From Solirubrobacterales bacterium (GTDB lineage: Bacteria; Actinomycetota; Thermoleophilia; Solirubrobacterales; Solirubrobacteraceae), in NCBI GenBank assembly GCA_003133565.1, contig PKYB01000028.1, forward strand, positions 8,235-56,041: a DNA stretch of 47,807 nucleotides. The letters run 5' to 3'. Under the pieces are notes generated by a model. The model saw only the letters and a program-made list of their open reading frames with translations. It was not told the origin of the DNA and made no database searches. A program made the translations under genes and the position numbers. Below, piece by piece: positions 33,288-42,114 of this stretch (within the stretch, counting starts at the first letter, position 1; each line of letters opens with the position of its first letter).

Positions 33288-34154
33288 TTAGCCGTGCGGC
33301 GCGGCGGCGGCGGCGTCCGCGGTGCGGACGATCCGCACGGTTGTGCCGGAGCGACCCAGCGCCCGCGCCTGGTCAGGGCTGATGTCGGCGGCCAGCGTGA
33401 TCGCGATCTGGGACATCGGCGCGATCGCGATCAGACCCCGCTCGGTCAACTTCGAACCGTCGATCAAAAGCACCGGCTCGCGTGCGTGGGCGATCATCGA
33501 GCGCTTGACGTCGGCCTCGAGCGAGTCGGCGTCGGTCAGCGTGTCGCCGTCGACGACGCCCTTGACGCTCAGAAAGAGGCGATCGGCGTAGTGCTCGTTG
33601 ACCGTCTGCGTCGCGCCCGCTCCGACGAACGAGCGCGTCAGCGTACGCAACGTCCCGCCAACGCCGATCAGCTCGACGTTTGGACCGGCCTCGCTGGCGA
33701 GCAACGTCATGATCGGGAGGCTGTTGGTCAGTATCGTCGCGGCGATGCCGGTCGCGACGATCTCGCGCGCCAGGAAATAGGTCGTGGAGGAGGAGTCCAG
33801 AAAGACGGACTCATGGGGGTTCAGCAGTTCGATTGCGGCGCGCGCCAGTAGCCGCTTCGCCCCCGTGGCGACGTTTACGCGGCGGTCGAATGAGTCCTCG
33901 TGTCCGGCGGCATTTGGGAGCACGGCGCCGCCGTGGGTGCGCCGCGCCAGCCCACGTCGCTCGAGTTCGCCGAGGTCGCGTCGGGCCGTCATCGCCGAGA
34001 CGCCGAAGCGCGACTCGACCTGCGAGACGGTCACTGCGCCTGTCGCGAGCAGCTGGTCGGCGATCGAGCGCCGGCGGTCCTCGGGAATTGCGCCGAACGC
34101 CGCCGACTCCTCGGCGGATTGGGACGGGTCACTCTGGATCGTTGGTTGGCTCAC
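33288..34154 (-). CDS. DeoR-family transcriptional regulator, probable rhamnose repressor
   Basis: A 288-residue protein. An N-terminal DeoR helix-turn-helix (about 25-80: EDRRRSIADQLLATGAVTVSQVESRFGVSAMTARRDLGELERRGLARRTHGGAV, shown here only as a region) is followed by the DeoRC sugar-phosphate sensor domain with SSSTTYFLAREI, TNSLPI, GVGGTLR and DRLFLSVKGVV motifs. Position between rhaBI and rhaSTPQ argues for control of both; rhamnulose 1-phosphate is a likely effector by analogy with DeoR relatives, not shown. GTG 34154 is the start. It is convergent with rhaI and divergent from the transport operon. Confidence 0.88.
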   Translation of the reverse strand: MSQPTIQSDPSQSAEESAAFGAIPEDRRRSIADQLLATGAVTVSQVESRFGVSAMTARRDLGELERRGLARRTHGGAVLPNAAGHEDSFDRRVNVATGAKRLLARAAIELLNPHESVFLDSSSTTYFLAREIVATGIAATILTNSLPIMTLLASEAGPNVELIGVGGTLRTLTRSFVGAGATQTVNEHYADRLFLSVKGVVDGDTLTDADSLEADVKRSMIAHAREPVLLIDGSKLTERGLIAIAPMSQIAITLAADISPDQARALGRSGTTVRIVRTADAAAAAPHG

Positions 34155-34300
34155 GAGCTTCGGCTTTCGGCATGTTAGGGCAGGTTGCGATCAGGTTAGC
34201 GCCGGTTTGCACACGCACGTCCGCGCACAGTGTAGTCCGCCGGATCGAACATCGGGTCCCACGCGCTCATACGCGTTCGAGCCAGTCAATACGGGGCTAT

Positions 34301-34336
34301 TTGCCACGTGATGTAGTTATTCGCACAACGTGGCAA
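34301..34336. promoter_or_regulatory. Long inverted repeat, probable operator of the rhamnose regulator
   Basis: TTGCCACGT (34301-34309) and ACGTGGCAA (34328-34336) are a perfect 9-base inverted repeat separated by 18 bases. It lies 8 bases upstream of TATGAT (34345-34350) and so would cover the -35 region. It sits between the DeoR gene and rhaS, the place for an operator serving both directions. Confidence 0.6.
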
Positions 34337-34344
34337 CGCTCGGA

Positions 34345-34350
34345 TATGAT
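34345..34350 (+). promoter_or_regulatory. Candidate -10 element of the rhaS operon
   Basis: TATGAT, five of six matches to TATAAT, lies just after the inverted repeat. If used, the rhaS leader would be about 545 bases long, or a leaderless ORF would begin at GTG 34359, 8 bases downstream. No clear -35 is seen. Confidence 0.45.
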
Positions 34351-34760
34351 CGCCGCGCGTGTTTGCTCACTGCACTCCACCAAAAATGAGCGGTCGAATC
34401 TTCCCGGCAACACTCCCGGAAACAACAACGGGTAGATCGCGCCGCATCGTCGAGGTGGAGCTGCTCGTTGATGAGGAGAGGGAACTGTCGGGCGATGGGG
34501 AGGTCCCGGCAGCAGGCCCGGGCTGTGTTGGTGGGCGCGTCGCGAGAAGCGGCGTCGCCGGGTCACCAAAACGGCGCGGGTCGCGGAGCGGAGGGGATCC
34601 TTGGATCTTTGCTGCGAGGCGTGTGTTGTCCTCATCCAGTCGGCCGTTGCCGGCGTGCGCCTGTGCGCACGCGACGCTGCGCGCTGGCGGGTTCGTGACG
34701 CGTTGGGGCGTCGCCTACTCGTCATCAGGTCGGAGTCGTCTCACCATGAGCACAGTGAGC

Positions 34761-34827
34761 GCCAACGGTCGCTGCCCCCACGTGACAGTCCCCAACTCAG
34801 CACGTCGTTGCAGCCAAACGGTCGCTG
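34761..34827 (+). repeat. Direct repeat in the rhaS leader
   Basis: GCCAACGGTCGCTG (34761-34774) recurs as GCCAAACGGTCGCTG (34813-34827), differing by one inserted A. The second copy forms the left arm of a hairpin. Confidence 0.45.
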
Positions 34828-34895
34828 AAGGCTCGCGGCGGCCGAGCGACCTGCGCTGAGTTCAGCCAGGGAACCAAGTAATCCTTCGAAAGGAT
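34820..34895 (+). promoter_or_regulatory. Cluster of three inverted repeats before rhaS
   Basis: GGTCGCT/AGCGACC (34820-34851, with an inner GCTCG/CGAGC option), GCTGA/TCAGC (34855-34866) and ATCCTT/AAGGAT around CGA (34881-34895) lie in a row. The last one contains the AAGGA Shine-Dalgarno sequence of rhaS in its right arm, so folding could hide the ribosome site. Candidate attenuator or translational switch. Confidence 0.45.
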
Positions 34896-34903
34896 CAGAT
34901 GTC

Positions 34904-35926
34904 ATGACGTCTAGTTTGAGCAAGCGCACGTTGATGTTGGCCGTCGCGGCCCTGTGCGCCATCGGAATCGTCGGCGGGGTGGCCTACGCGGCCTCGCTGA
35001 AGAAGGGCCTGAAGGTCTATGTCATCCCGAAGAACCTCGGCAACTCCTACTTCACGACAGCCGACAGCGTGAAGACGGACGGCGCACTGGCAGCGCTCGG
35101 CACGCTCGGCGAGAAGGGGACCGAGACCAGCGGTACGGCCGCCACGCCGGCCTCGCAGCTGCCGGTCATCCAGTCCTCGATCGCCAAGGGTGCGAACGCG
35201 CTGATCATCTCGGCAGATGATCCGCTCGCACTATGTCCGACGCTGAAGTCGGCGGCGGCAAAGGGCGTCACCGTCGTCACGTATGACTCCGACGCGCCGA
35301 CCTGCCGTTCGATCTATGTCGAGAACGCTCCGGCCCAGTCGATCGGCGAGAGCGAGGTCGTCGATATGGCCAAGGAGCTTGGCGCCGCCGGCGGTCAGGT
35401 CGCGATCGTCTCGGCTGCTGCATCGGCAACCAACCAGAACACCTGGATCGGCTACATGAAGACCGAGCTGAAGAAGTATCCGAAGCTCGACCTCGTGTCC
35501 ACTGTCTATGGCAACGACGATCCGACGACGGCGACCCAGGTCACCCAGGGTCTGCTGCAGAAGTACCCGAAGTTGAAGGGGATCATCTCGCCGACCACGG
35601 TCGGGATCCTCGCCGCCGCAGAGGTGATCGACAAGGCAAAGGACATCGGCAAGGTCCTCTTGACCGGGCTCGGTACGCCGCTCGAGATGAAGTCCTACAT
35701 CGAGAACGGAACCTCACCGGACGTCATCCTGTGGAACCCGGCCAGGACCGGTTACATCGCCGCCTACGCGGCGGTCGAGCTGGCGTCCAAGGCGATCACG
35801 GATGCCACCGGCCAGACGTTCACCGCCGGCTCGTTCGGCAAGGAGACGATCGGACCGGACGGTACGATCGACCCAGGCGGAACGACCACGTTCACCAAGG
35901 CCAACGTCAACCAGTTCCACTTCTAG
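34904..35926 (+). CDS. rhaS: Rhamnose ABC transporter substrate-binding protein
   Basis: A 340-residue periplasmic-binding-protein type I domain (RbsB/RhaS family). Signal peptide at about 1-29, cut after AYA; no lipobox cysteine is present at the cleavage site. Features: VYVIPKNLGNSYFTTADSV for the first lobe, LIISADDPLALCPTLKSAAAKGVTVVTYDSD, then LKGIISPTTVGILAAAEVI and ILWNPARTGYIAAYAAVELASKAI as in RhaS proteins. The start is supported by AAGGA about 9 bases upstream, in a hairpin. First gene of the transport and catabolism polycistron. Confidence 0.88.
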   Translation: MTSSLSKRTLMLAVAALCAIGIVGGVAYAASLKKGLKVYVIPKNLGNSYFTTADSVKTDGALAALGTLGEKGTETSGTAATPASQLPVIQSSIAKGANALIISADDPLALCPTLKSAAAKGVTVVTYDSDAPTCRSIYVENAPAQSIGESEVVDMAKELGAAGGQVAIVSAAASATNQNTWIGYMKTELKKYPKLDLVSTVYGNDDPTTATQVTQGLLQKYPKLKGIISPTTVGILAAAEVIDKAKDIGKVLLTGLGTPLEMKSYIENGTSPDVILWNPARTGYIAAYAAVELASKAITDATGQTFTAGSFGKETIGPDGTIDPGGTTTFTKANVNQFHF

Positions 35927-36040
35927 ACTCAAACCAGTAAGCGGACCAAGGGTCGCCGGCACCTCGCCGGCGACCCGCAGGTTCGCTGTGGCGGCCGTAC
36001 TGCTGCCCGATCGGCGCCAACGAATAGGACTGCGAGCCTC

Positions 36041-37702
36041 GTGCGAGAAGTCAGCGAGCAGGGAGACCCGACAAACCCGGGGGGGCAGGGGTCGCAAAAC
36101 GTGGAACGTGGGCGACTCGCGGGAGGCGCAGCGGATTCGCCTTCGACGGCGTCCACGCAGCTCCTGAGCCAGACCGGCGCCCGCCCGCCGATCCTCAGCG
36201 TGCGCGAGGCCACGAAGGCGTTCGGCGCGGTGCACGCGCTGGAGGGTGTCTCGATCGACCTCTATGCCGGCGAGGTGCACGCGCTGGTCGGCGAGAACGG
36301 AGCCGGTAAGTCGACGCTCGTAAAGATCTTCGGCGGCGTTCACCAGCCCGACAGCGGCGAGCTCGTCGACGCCGACGGGCACGCTCTGGTGCTCACCGGG
36401 CCGGCCGACGCGCGTGAGGCCGGGATCGCGATCATCTTTCAGGAACCGACCCTCTTCCCCGACCTCTCCGTAGCGGAGAACGTCTTTATCGGCCGCCAGC
36501 CGCGCCGAAGCGGGGGACGCATCGACCACCGCGCGATGCGCCGCCAGGCGCGTGCCCTGTTCGAGCGACTGGGTGTCCCGCTTGATCCCGATCGGCCGGC
36601 GCGCGGTCTTTCGATCGCCGAGCAGCAGATCGTCGAGATCGGCAAGGCGCTCTCCTTCGACGCGAAGGTCGTCGTAATGGACGAGCCGACCGCGGCGCTG
36701 TCAGCGACCGAGGTGGCCCGCCTTTTCGGCGTCGTTCAGAGCTTGCGCGACCACGGTGCCGCGGTTCTCTTCATCTCGCACCGACTCGAGGAGGTCTTCG
36801 CGATCTGCCAGCGCGTCACGGTGCTCCGTGACGGTCGACGCGTGCTCTCGCAGCTGTTGGGCGAGCTGACAGCGGGCGATCTCGTGCGCGCGATGGTCGG
36901 TCGCGACATCGCCGCGCGCGAACGTACGCAGCACGATGCGGGTGCGGCGGTCCTGCGCGTCGCAGAACTCCAGCGCGCCGGCATCTTCAAGGACATCTCC
37001 TTCGACGTGCGCGCGGGCGAAATCGTCGCGCTGGCCGGACTCGTCGGCGCCGGTCGCAGCGAGGTTGCGCGCGCGGCATTCGGGATCGACGTCTACGACT
37101 CGGGCCGCGTGCTCGTCGGCGAGCGAGCGCTGCACAAGGGCCGGCCGATCGACGCGATGCGGGCGGGCGTCGCGTTCGTCCCGGAGGACCGTCGCCAGCA
37201 GGGGCTCGTCATGGACATGTCGATCATCGACAACATCTCGCTCGCTTCACTGCGACGGCTGAGTCGCCACGGTCTGCTGATCCCCTCCGTCGAGCGGTCT
37301 TTCGCGTCCGACTGGGCGGCACGGTTGCAAGTCAAATACGGCAATATCGCCAATCCGGCGACGTCTCTGTCAGGCGGCAACCAGCAGAAGGTCGTGCTGG
37401 CGAAGTGGCTCAGCCGCGAGCCGGCGGTGATCATCGTCGATGAGCCGACTCGCGGGATCGATGTCGCGACCAAGGCCGAGGTACACCGGCTGCTAGTCGA
37501 GCTCTCGCGCAGCGGCGTCGCCGTGCTGATGATCTCCTCCGAGCTACCCGAGGTGCTCGCGGTCGCCGATCGGATCCTCGTCATGCGCGAGGGCCGCCTG
37601 GTCGCCGAGTTCGCGCGCGCGAACGCCTCGGAGGAGAGGATCATGGCGGCGGCGACCGGTCAGGCCGATGTCCCCGTCGCGCTGGAGTCTAGCCCGGCAT
37701 GA
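36041..37702 (+). CDS. rhaT: Rhamnose ABC transporter ATP-binding protein (two-domain)
   Basis: A 553-residue sugar ATPase with two nucleotide-binding domains. The first has GENGAGKST (84-92), LSIAEQQIVEIGKALS in signature position and VVVMDEPTAALS. The second has a degenerate P-loop GLVGAGRSEVAR, as in RbsA/AraG, with an intact LSGGNQQKVVLAKWL signature and VIIVDEPTRGID. The first 50 residues are a disordered tail, and GTG 36101 with GGGG upstream is an alternative start. Begins 114 bases after rhaS. Its TGA overlaps the rhaP start by four bases (ATGA). Confidence 0.9.
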   Translation: MREVSEQGDPTNPGGQGSQNVERGRLAGGAADSPSTASTQLLSQTGARPPILSVREATKAFGAVHALEGVSIDLYAGEVHALVGENGAGKSTLVKIFGGVHQPDSGELVDADGHALVLTGPADAREAGIAIIFQEPTLFPDLSVAENVFIGRQPRRSGGRIDHRAMRRQARALFERLGVPLDPDRPARGLSIAEQQIVEIGKALSFDAKVVVMDEPTAALSATEVARLFGVVQSLRDHGAAVLFISHRLEEVFAICQRVTVLRDGRRVLSQLLGELTAGDLVRAMVGRDIAARERTQHDAGAAVLRVAELQRAGIFKDISFDVRAGEIVALAGLVGAGRSEVARAAFGIDVYDSGRVLVGERALHKGRPIDAMRAGVAFVPEDRRQQGLVMDMSIIDNISLASLRRLSRHGLLIPSVERSFASDWAARLQVKYGNIANPATSLSGGNQQKVVLAKWLSREPAVIIVDEPTRGIDVATKAEVHRLLVELSRSGVAVLMISSELPEVLAVADRILVMREGRLVAEFARANASEERIMAAATGQADVPVALESSPA

Positions 37703-38742
37703 GCGCCGCGCGCGAGCCGGAGGCGGAGCCGAGCGAGCCCGAGAGCCAGCGCCGACTCGTCGACGTCGTGCTGCGCGCACGCACGTTCGGGATCATCGTC
37801 GTGCTCGGCGTGCTCGTGCTGATCACGGCGCTGATCCAGTCGCGTTTTGTCGGTGGCGGCGAGGTTCGATTCATCCTCAGCCAGACCGCGCTGTACGCGC
37901 TCGTGGCTGTCGGGGAGGCGATGGTGATCCTCACCCGTAACGTCGATCTGTCGGTCGGCTCGGTGGTCGGACTGTCGGCCTACGTCTCGGCGAACATGTT
38001 CGGGACCCATCCCGGCATTCCGATCGTGCTCGTCTTCCTCGTCGGTCTCGGTGTCGGCCTCGGCTGCGGCGTGATCACCGGCGCGATCACGGCGATCGGC
38101 CGCGTGCCGAGCCTCGTCGTGACGCTCGCGATGCTCTACATCATCCGTGGTGTCGACACGATCATCGTCGGCTCCGGCGTCGTCCTCGCCAGCACCGAGC
38201 CGAACTCGTTCCTGAACATTCCAACGGCGACGATCTTTGGGCTTCCCGATCTCGCCCTGGCGGTCGCGGTGGTTGTCGCGATCGCCGCCTACTACCTGAA
38301 CTCGTATCGATCGGGCCGCGACCTGTACGCCATCGGATCTGATCCCGATGCCGCCCGTCGGGCCGGGATTCCGGTCGCCAAGCGCGTCTTCACCGCTTTT
38401 GTGATCAGCGGTGGGCTCGCCGGGCTCGGCGGCGTGGTCTGGGCCTCCCAGTACGCGACGATCGAGTCGACGGCGGCGAGCGGCCTCGAGTTGCAGATCA
38501 TCGCCTCGGTGGTCGTCGGCGGGGTCGCGATCTTTGGTGGCAGCGGTAGCGTGGTGGGCGCGGCGCTCGGTGCGCTGCTGCTGCAGACGATCAATTCGGC
38601 GCTCAATGTGATCGGCGTCTCCTCGATCTGGACCGAGGCGATCTCGGGCCTGTTGCTGATCACGGCGATCACGCTCGACCGCGGAATACAGCTGCGGGTG
38701 GCTGCAGCGCTGCGCCGACGGAGGGTCCGCCTTGGCGCCTGA
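37699..38742 (+). CDS. rhaP: Rhamnose ABC transporter permease 1
   Basis: A 347-residue permease of the BPD_transp_2 type (RbsC/AraH-like) with about nine membrane helices. The motif EAMVILTRNVDLSVGSVVGLSAY is the conserved helix-loop of the family, and DLYAIGSDPDAARRAGIPV marks the cytoplasmic coupling loop to the ATPase. An acidic N-terminal tail (1-20) is cytoplasmic. Starts in an ATGA overlap with the ATPase gene. Confidence 0.9.
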   Translation: MSAAREPEAEPSEPESQRRLVDVVLRARTFGIIVVLGVLVLITALIQSRFVGGGEVRFILSQTALYALVAVGEAMVILTRNVDLSVGSVVGLSAYVSANMFGTHPGIPIVLVFLVGLGVGLGCGVITGAITAIGRVPSLVVTLAMLYIIRGVDTIIVGSGVVLASTEPNSFLNIPTATIFGLPDLALAVAVVVAIAAYYLNSYRSGRDLYAIGSDPDAARRAGIPVAKRVFTAFVISGGLAGLGGVVWASQYATIESTAASGLELQIIASVVVGGVAIFGGSGSVVGAALGALLLQTINSALNVIGVSSIWTEAISGLLLITAITLDRGIQLRVAAALRRRRVRLGA

Positions 38743-39907
38743 GATACCGATCGAAGCCACTGAGGCCGCGCAACCCGTGCCAGCCGGGTCAGTTGCCGGC
38801 GAGCCGCCGGGTGCGCCGCCGCCGGAAGGCGGTCGCGCCGCAGCGCGGTTCGGGCTGGGCGGCGTGTTCGGACGGCTCGTGCGCTGGGAGGTCGCGCTGT
38901 GCGTCGCGCTGGTGTTCGTCTTCGGGATCGGCGTCGACGCGTCCGGCGATTTCCTCTCGAATTACAACCTCTTCACCTTATGCACCAACATCGGCGACCT
39001 GGCGATCATGGCGCTGCCGATGACGCTGATCGTCATGGTTGGCGAGATCGACCTCTCCGTCGCCTCGACGCTCGCGCTCTCGGCGGAGACGCTTGGATAT
39101 CTGTGGAGCCACGGCTGGCCCATGGCGGCCATCTTCGTTGTCGTGATCGCACTCGGAGTCGTGCTCGGTGCGATCAACGGCTTGCTCGTCACCAAGGTGG
39201 GCCTGCCGTCGCTCGCGGTCACGATCGGGACGCTGACGCTCTACAGAGGCCTCGCCAACGTAGTGCTAGGACCGCTGACGGTGTCGGACTTTCCCGCGCC
39301 CTTCAATGAGCTCGGCGTCAACGGGGTGCCGGGGCTACCGTTCCTTTCCTGGTCGGTTGCGATCTTTTTTGTCCTGGCTGTCATCTTCGGCGTCGTCCTA
39401 CACGGCACGCCTTTTGGGCGCTCGCTCTACGCGATCGGCCTCAACAAGGAGGCCGCCTCGCACGCCGGCATTCGCGTGCCGCGCGTGAAGATGGGGCTCT
39501 TCATCCTCTCCGGTGTGGTCTGCGCGCTGGTCGGCATGCTCTACGCCTTCGAGCTCTCCTCGGTCGGCGAGAACATCGGCATCGGCTTCGAGCTCATGGT
39601 GATCACGGTCGTGCTGCTCGGCGGGGTGTCGATCTTCGGCGGGCGCGGAACGATCATCGGCGTCGTCTTGGCGGCGTTCGTCTATGGCGGCCTGCGCAGC
39701 GCGCTGCTGATCAGCAGCTCGTTCAACGAGAACGACTTCCAGATCGTCTCTGGCGGCCTGCTCATCCTCAGTGTGCTCGTCCCGAACGTTCCTCTGTTCG
39801 CCGAGCGCGCGAGAGAGCTGATGCGACGCCGAGCGGCTCGCGGAATCATCGTGAGCCCCGAGAGTTCGAGTCCTACCCCGCCGCCCACACAGGGGATGGT
39901 TACGTGA
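38732..39907 (+). CDS. rhaQ: Rhamnose ABC transporter permease 2
   Basis: A 391-residue permease paired with rhaP; the same family signature appears as MTLIVMVGEIDLSVASTLALSAE and SLYAIGLNKEAASHAGIRVP. It has about nine to ten membrane helices and a Pro/Gly/Ala-rich N-terminal tail (1-45). TTG 38732 overlaps the end of rhaP by 11 bases, and GGAGGGT before it is a strong Shine-Dalgarno, so the TTG start is well supported. Confidence 0.9.
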   Translation: MAPEIPIEATEAAQPVPAGSVAGEPPGAPPPEGGRAAARFGLGGVFGRLVRWEVALCVALVFVFGIGVDASGDFLSNYNLFTLCTNIGDLAIMALPMTLIVMVGEIDLSVASTLALSAETLGYLWSHGWPMAAIFVVVIALGVVLGAINGLLVTKVGLPSLAVTIGTLTLYRGLANVVLGPLTVSDFPAPFNELGVNGVPGLPFLSWSVAIFFVLAVIFGVVLHGTPFGRSLYAIGLNKEAASHAGIRVPRVKMGLFILSGVVCALVGMLYAFELSSVGENIGIGFELMVITVVLLGGVSIFGGRGTIIGVVLAAFVYGGLRSALLISSSFNENDFQIVSGGLLILSVLVPNVPLFAERARELMRRRAARGIIVSPESSSPTPPPTQGMVT

Positions 39908-40035
39908 TCTATTCTGATTGCATCTCGCCCTACGCCACGACGGAGCGCTCAATTGCGCACTTAATCTGCCCACATCGTGGACGCGGATGCTCGCCCGGGC
40001 ACCGTCGTCCGTGTTCGAACTGGAGTTAGCCACTG

Positions 40036-42108
40036 ATGGCGCTGACCGCCCCCCACTTGATCGAAAACCGTTGGGATCCAGCACGCGTCGCCGACGCCGA
40101 CGAGCTCGGCGCGCTTGTCTATCGCTCCAATCTGCTCGCCTCCGACCGTTCTGTCGTCAACTTCGGGGGCGGCAACACGTCGGTCAAGGTCCGCCAGCCC
40201 GATCACACCGGTCGCGAAGTGACGGTGATGTGGGTCAAGGGCTCTGGCAGTGATCTGGTGAGCATCGAGGCGAGCGGCTTCGCCGGCCTGCGACTGGATG
40301 AGATCCTGCCGTTGCTCGAGCGCGATGCGATGAGCGACGAGCAGATGGTGGCCTACCTCGCACGCTGCCAGCTCGACCCGACGATGCCGCGGCCCTCGAT
40401 CGAGACGCTACTGCACGCCTTCACGCCGGCGCCGCACGTCGACCACACCCACCCCGATGCGATCGGCGCGATCGTTGGCGCCGTCGACGGTGAGCGACTG
40501 GCCGAGGAGTGTTTCGGTGATGACGCGGTCTGGGTCCCCTACATCCGGCCTGGCTTCGCCCTCTCCAAGCTGGTTGCCGACGCGGTCAGCGAGCATCCCG
40601 AAGCCAAGCTGGTGCTGCTGGCCAAGCATGGCCTCGTGGTTTGGGGAGCGACGGCCGTCGAGTCCTACGCCTCCACGCTCGACGCGATCAACCGCGCCGC
40701 GGCGTTCGTCGCCGAACGCAGCAACGGGGAGCCGTTCGGCGGACCGGCGCGCGCACCGCTCGAGGACGAGCGGCGGCTGGACCTGCTCGCCGCGGTGCTA
40801 CCCGCGTTGCGCGGCGCGCTCGGCGTCGACGGTCCCCGCGTGCTCCAGGTCGACAACTCGCCTGAGGTGATCGAGTTCGTCTGCGGGCGTGACGCGCACG
40901 AGCTCTCGCAGGTCGGCGCGGCCTGTCCCGACCACCTCGTGCACACCAAACGTCGCCCCGTCTGGATTGAGTTCGACCCCGATCAAGACGACGCCACGGT
41001 GCTGCAGGAGCGGCTCGTCGAGCAGGTGCGAGCGTTCCAGCAGCGCGAGCAGGAGTACTTCGAGCGCTACAGCGCCGAGGGTGACACGCTGCTCGACCCG
41101 AGCCCGCGAGTTGTGCTGATCGAAGGCGTCGGCCTGGTCAGCGCCGGGCGCACGCTGAAGGCAGCCAGGCTCTCGCGCGACCTCTATCTGCGCGCGATCG
41201 CGGTAATGCGCGGCGCGAGTGGGCTCGGCGGCTTTGTTTCACTCAACGACGAGGAGTCGTACGCGATCGAGTTTTGGCCGCTCGAGCTCTACAAGCTCTC
41301 GCTCGCGCCGCCGGCGCGCGAGTTCCAGGGTGCCGTCGCGCTGATCACCGGCGCCGCGGGGGGTATTGGCAGCGCTGCCGCCCACGCATTCGTGGCCGAG
41401 GGTGGCTGTGTCGTCGTCAGCGATATCGACGGCGAGGGCGCGCTCGCAGACGCCGCCGCGATCGGCGACACTGCCGTGGCGGTGACCACCGACGTGACCG
41501 ACGAGAACTCGGTCATAGCTGCCTTTCGCGCCGCCGTGCTCGCGTTCGGTGGGGTCGACATCGTCGTCTCCAACGCCGGCATCGCCTCGAGCGCGCCGAT
41601 CACCGAGACTACACTCGCGATGTGGGACCGCAACCACGACATCCTCGCGCGCGGGTATTTCACCGTTGCTCGCGAGGCTGCGCGAACGCTGCTCGCGCAG
41701 GGCACCGGCGGCAGCATCGTGTTCGTCGGCTCAAAGAACGCCTTGGCGCCGAGCAAGGGAGCCGCGGCCTACTCGGCGGCGAAAGCGGCCGAGCTGCACC
41801 TGGCGCGCTGCCTGGCCGAGGAGCTCGGCGGCCAGGGCATCCGCGTCAACACCGTCAATCCGGACGCAGTGCTCGAGGGCTCGCGGATCTGGGACTCGGC
41901 CTGGCGCGAGGAGCGTGCGCGTACCTACGGCATCAGGCCCGAGGAGCTCGAGGGCTACTACCGCGAGCGCACGACGCTCAAGGTCAACGTGCTGCCCGCC
42001 GACATCGTCGCTGCGATCCTGTTCTTCTGCTCGTCGCGGCGCGCCGGCAAGAGCACGGGCAACATCCTAAACGTCGACGGCGGCGTAGCCCTGGCCTTTC
42101 CGCGCTGA
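40036..42108 (+). CDS. rhaD: Bifunctional rhamnulose-1-phosphate aldolase / lactaldehyde dehydrogenase
   Basis: A 690-residue fusion, known as RhaEW/RhaD in other bacteria. The N-terminal class II aldolase/adducin domain (about 1-420) has FGGGNTSVK for phosphate binding, HVDHTHPDAIGAIV with the zinc histidines and LAKHGLVVWG with the third. It cleaves rhamnulose 1-phosphate to DHAP and L-lactaldehyde. The C-terminal short-chain dehydrogenase (about 430-690) has ITGAAGGIGSA for NAD(P), SNAGIAS, FVGSKNA with the catalytic Ser and YSAAK with Tyr/Lys. It oxidises lactaldehyde to lactate, matching the lutABC genes next to it. RBS CTGGAG lies about 11 bases upstream. Confidence 0.93.
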   Translation: MALTAPHLIENRWDPARVADADELGALVYRSNLLASDRSVVNFGGGNTSVKVRQPDHTGREVTVMWVKGSGSDLVSIEASGFAGLRLDEILPLLERDAMSDEQMVAYLARCQLDPTMPRPSIETLLHAFTPAPHVDHTHPDAIGAIVGAVDGERLAEECFGDDAVWVPYIRPGFALSKLVADAVSEHPEAKLVLLAKHGLVVWGATAVESYASTLDAINRAAAFVAERSNGEPFGGPARAPLEDERRLDLLAAVLPALRGALGVDGPRVLQVDNSPEVIEFVCGRDAHELSQVGAACPDHLVHTKRRPVWIEFDPDQDDATVLQERLVEQVRAFQQREQEYFERYSAEGDTLLDPSPRVVLIEGVGLVSAGRTLKAARLSRDLYLRAIAVMRGASGLGGFVSLNDEESYAIEFWPLELYKLSLAPPAREFQGAVALITGAAGGIGSAAAHAFVAEGGCVVVSDIDGEGALADAAAIGDTAVAVTTDVTDENSVIAAFRAAVLAFGGVDIVVSNAGIASSAPITETTLAMWDRNHDILARGYFTVAREAARTLLAQGTGGSIVFVGSKNALAPSKGAAAYSAAKAAELHLARCLAEELGGQGIRVNTVNPDAVLEGSRIWDSAWREERARTYGIRPEELEGYYRERTTLKVNVLPADIVAAILFFCSSRRAGKSTGNILNVDGGVALAFPR

Positions 42109-42114
42109 CGCTGC

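Larger units (their letters stand above)
34155..34903. other. 749-base intergenic region upstream of rhaS
   Basis: No convincing gene. It holds a 9-base inverted repeat (34301-34336), a TATGAT -10 (34345-34350), an ORF of 166 codons from a GTG 8 bases after that -10 (34359-34859, doubtful), an imperfect direct repeat of about 14 bases (34761-34774 and 34813-34827), and a cluster of three inverted repeats directly before rhaS. It may be a long regulated leader. Confidence 0.6.

Noticed and set aside
34301-34336. Recombinase core or attachment site
   Set aside because: No integrase, mobile gene or direct-repeat copy accompanies the inverted repeat; an operator fits better.
34297-34725. 142-codon minus-strand ORF in the rhaS upstream region
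   Set aside because: Arg/Ser/Pro-rich, no Shine-Dalgarno or -10, no resemblance to transposase or other proteins.
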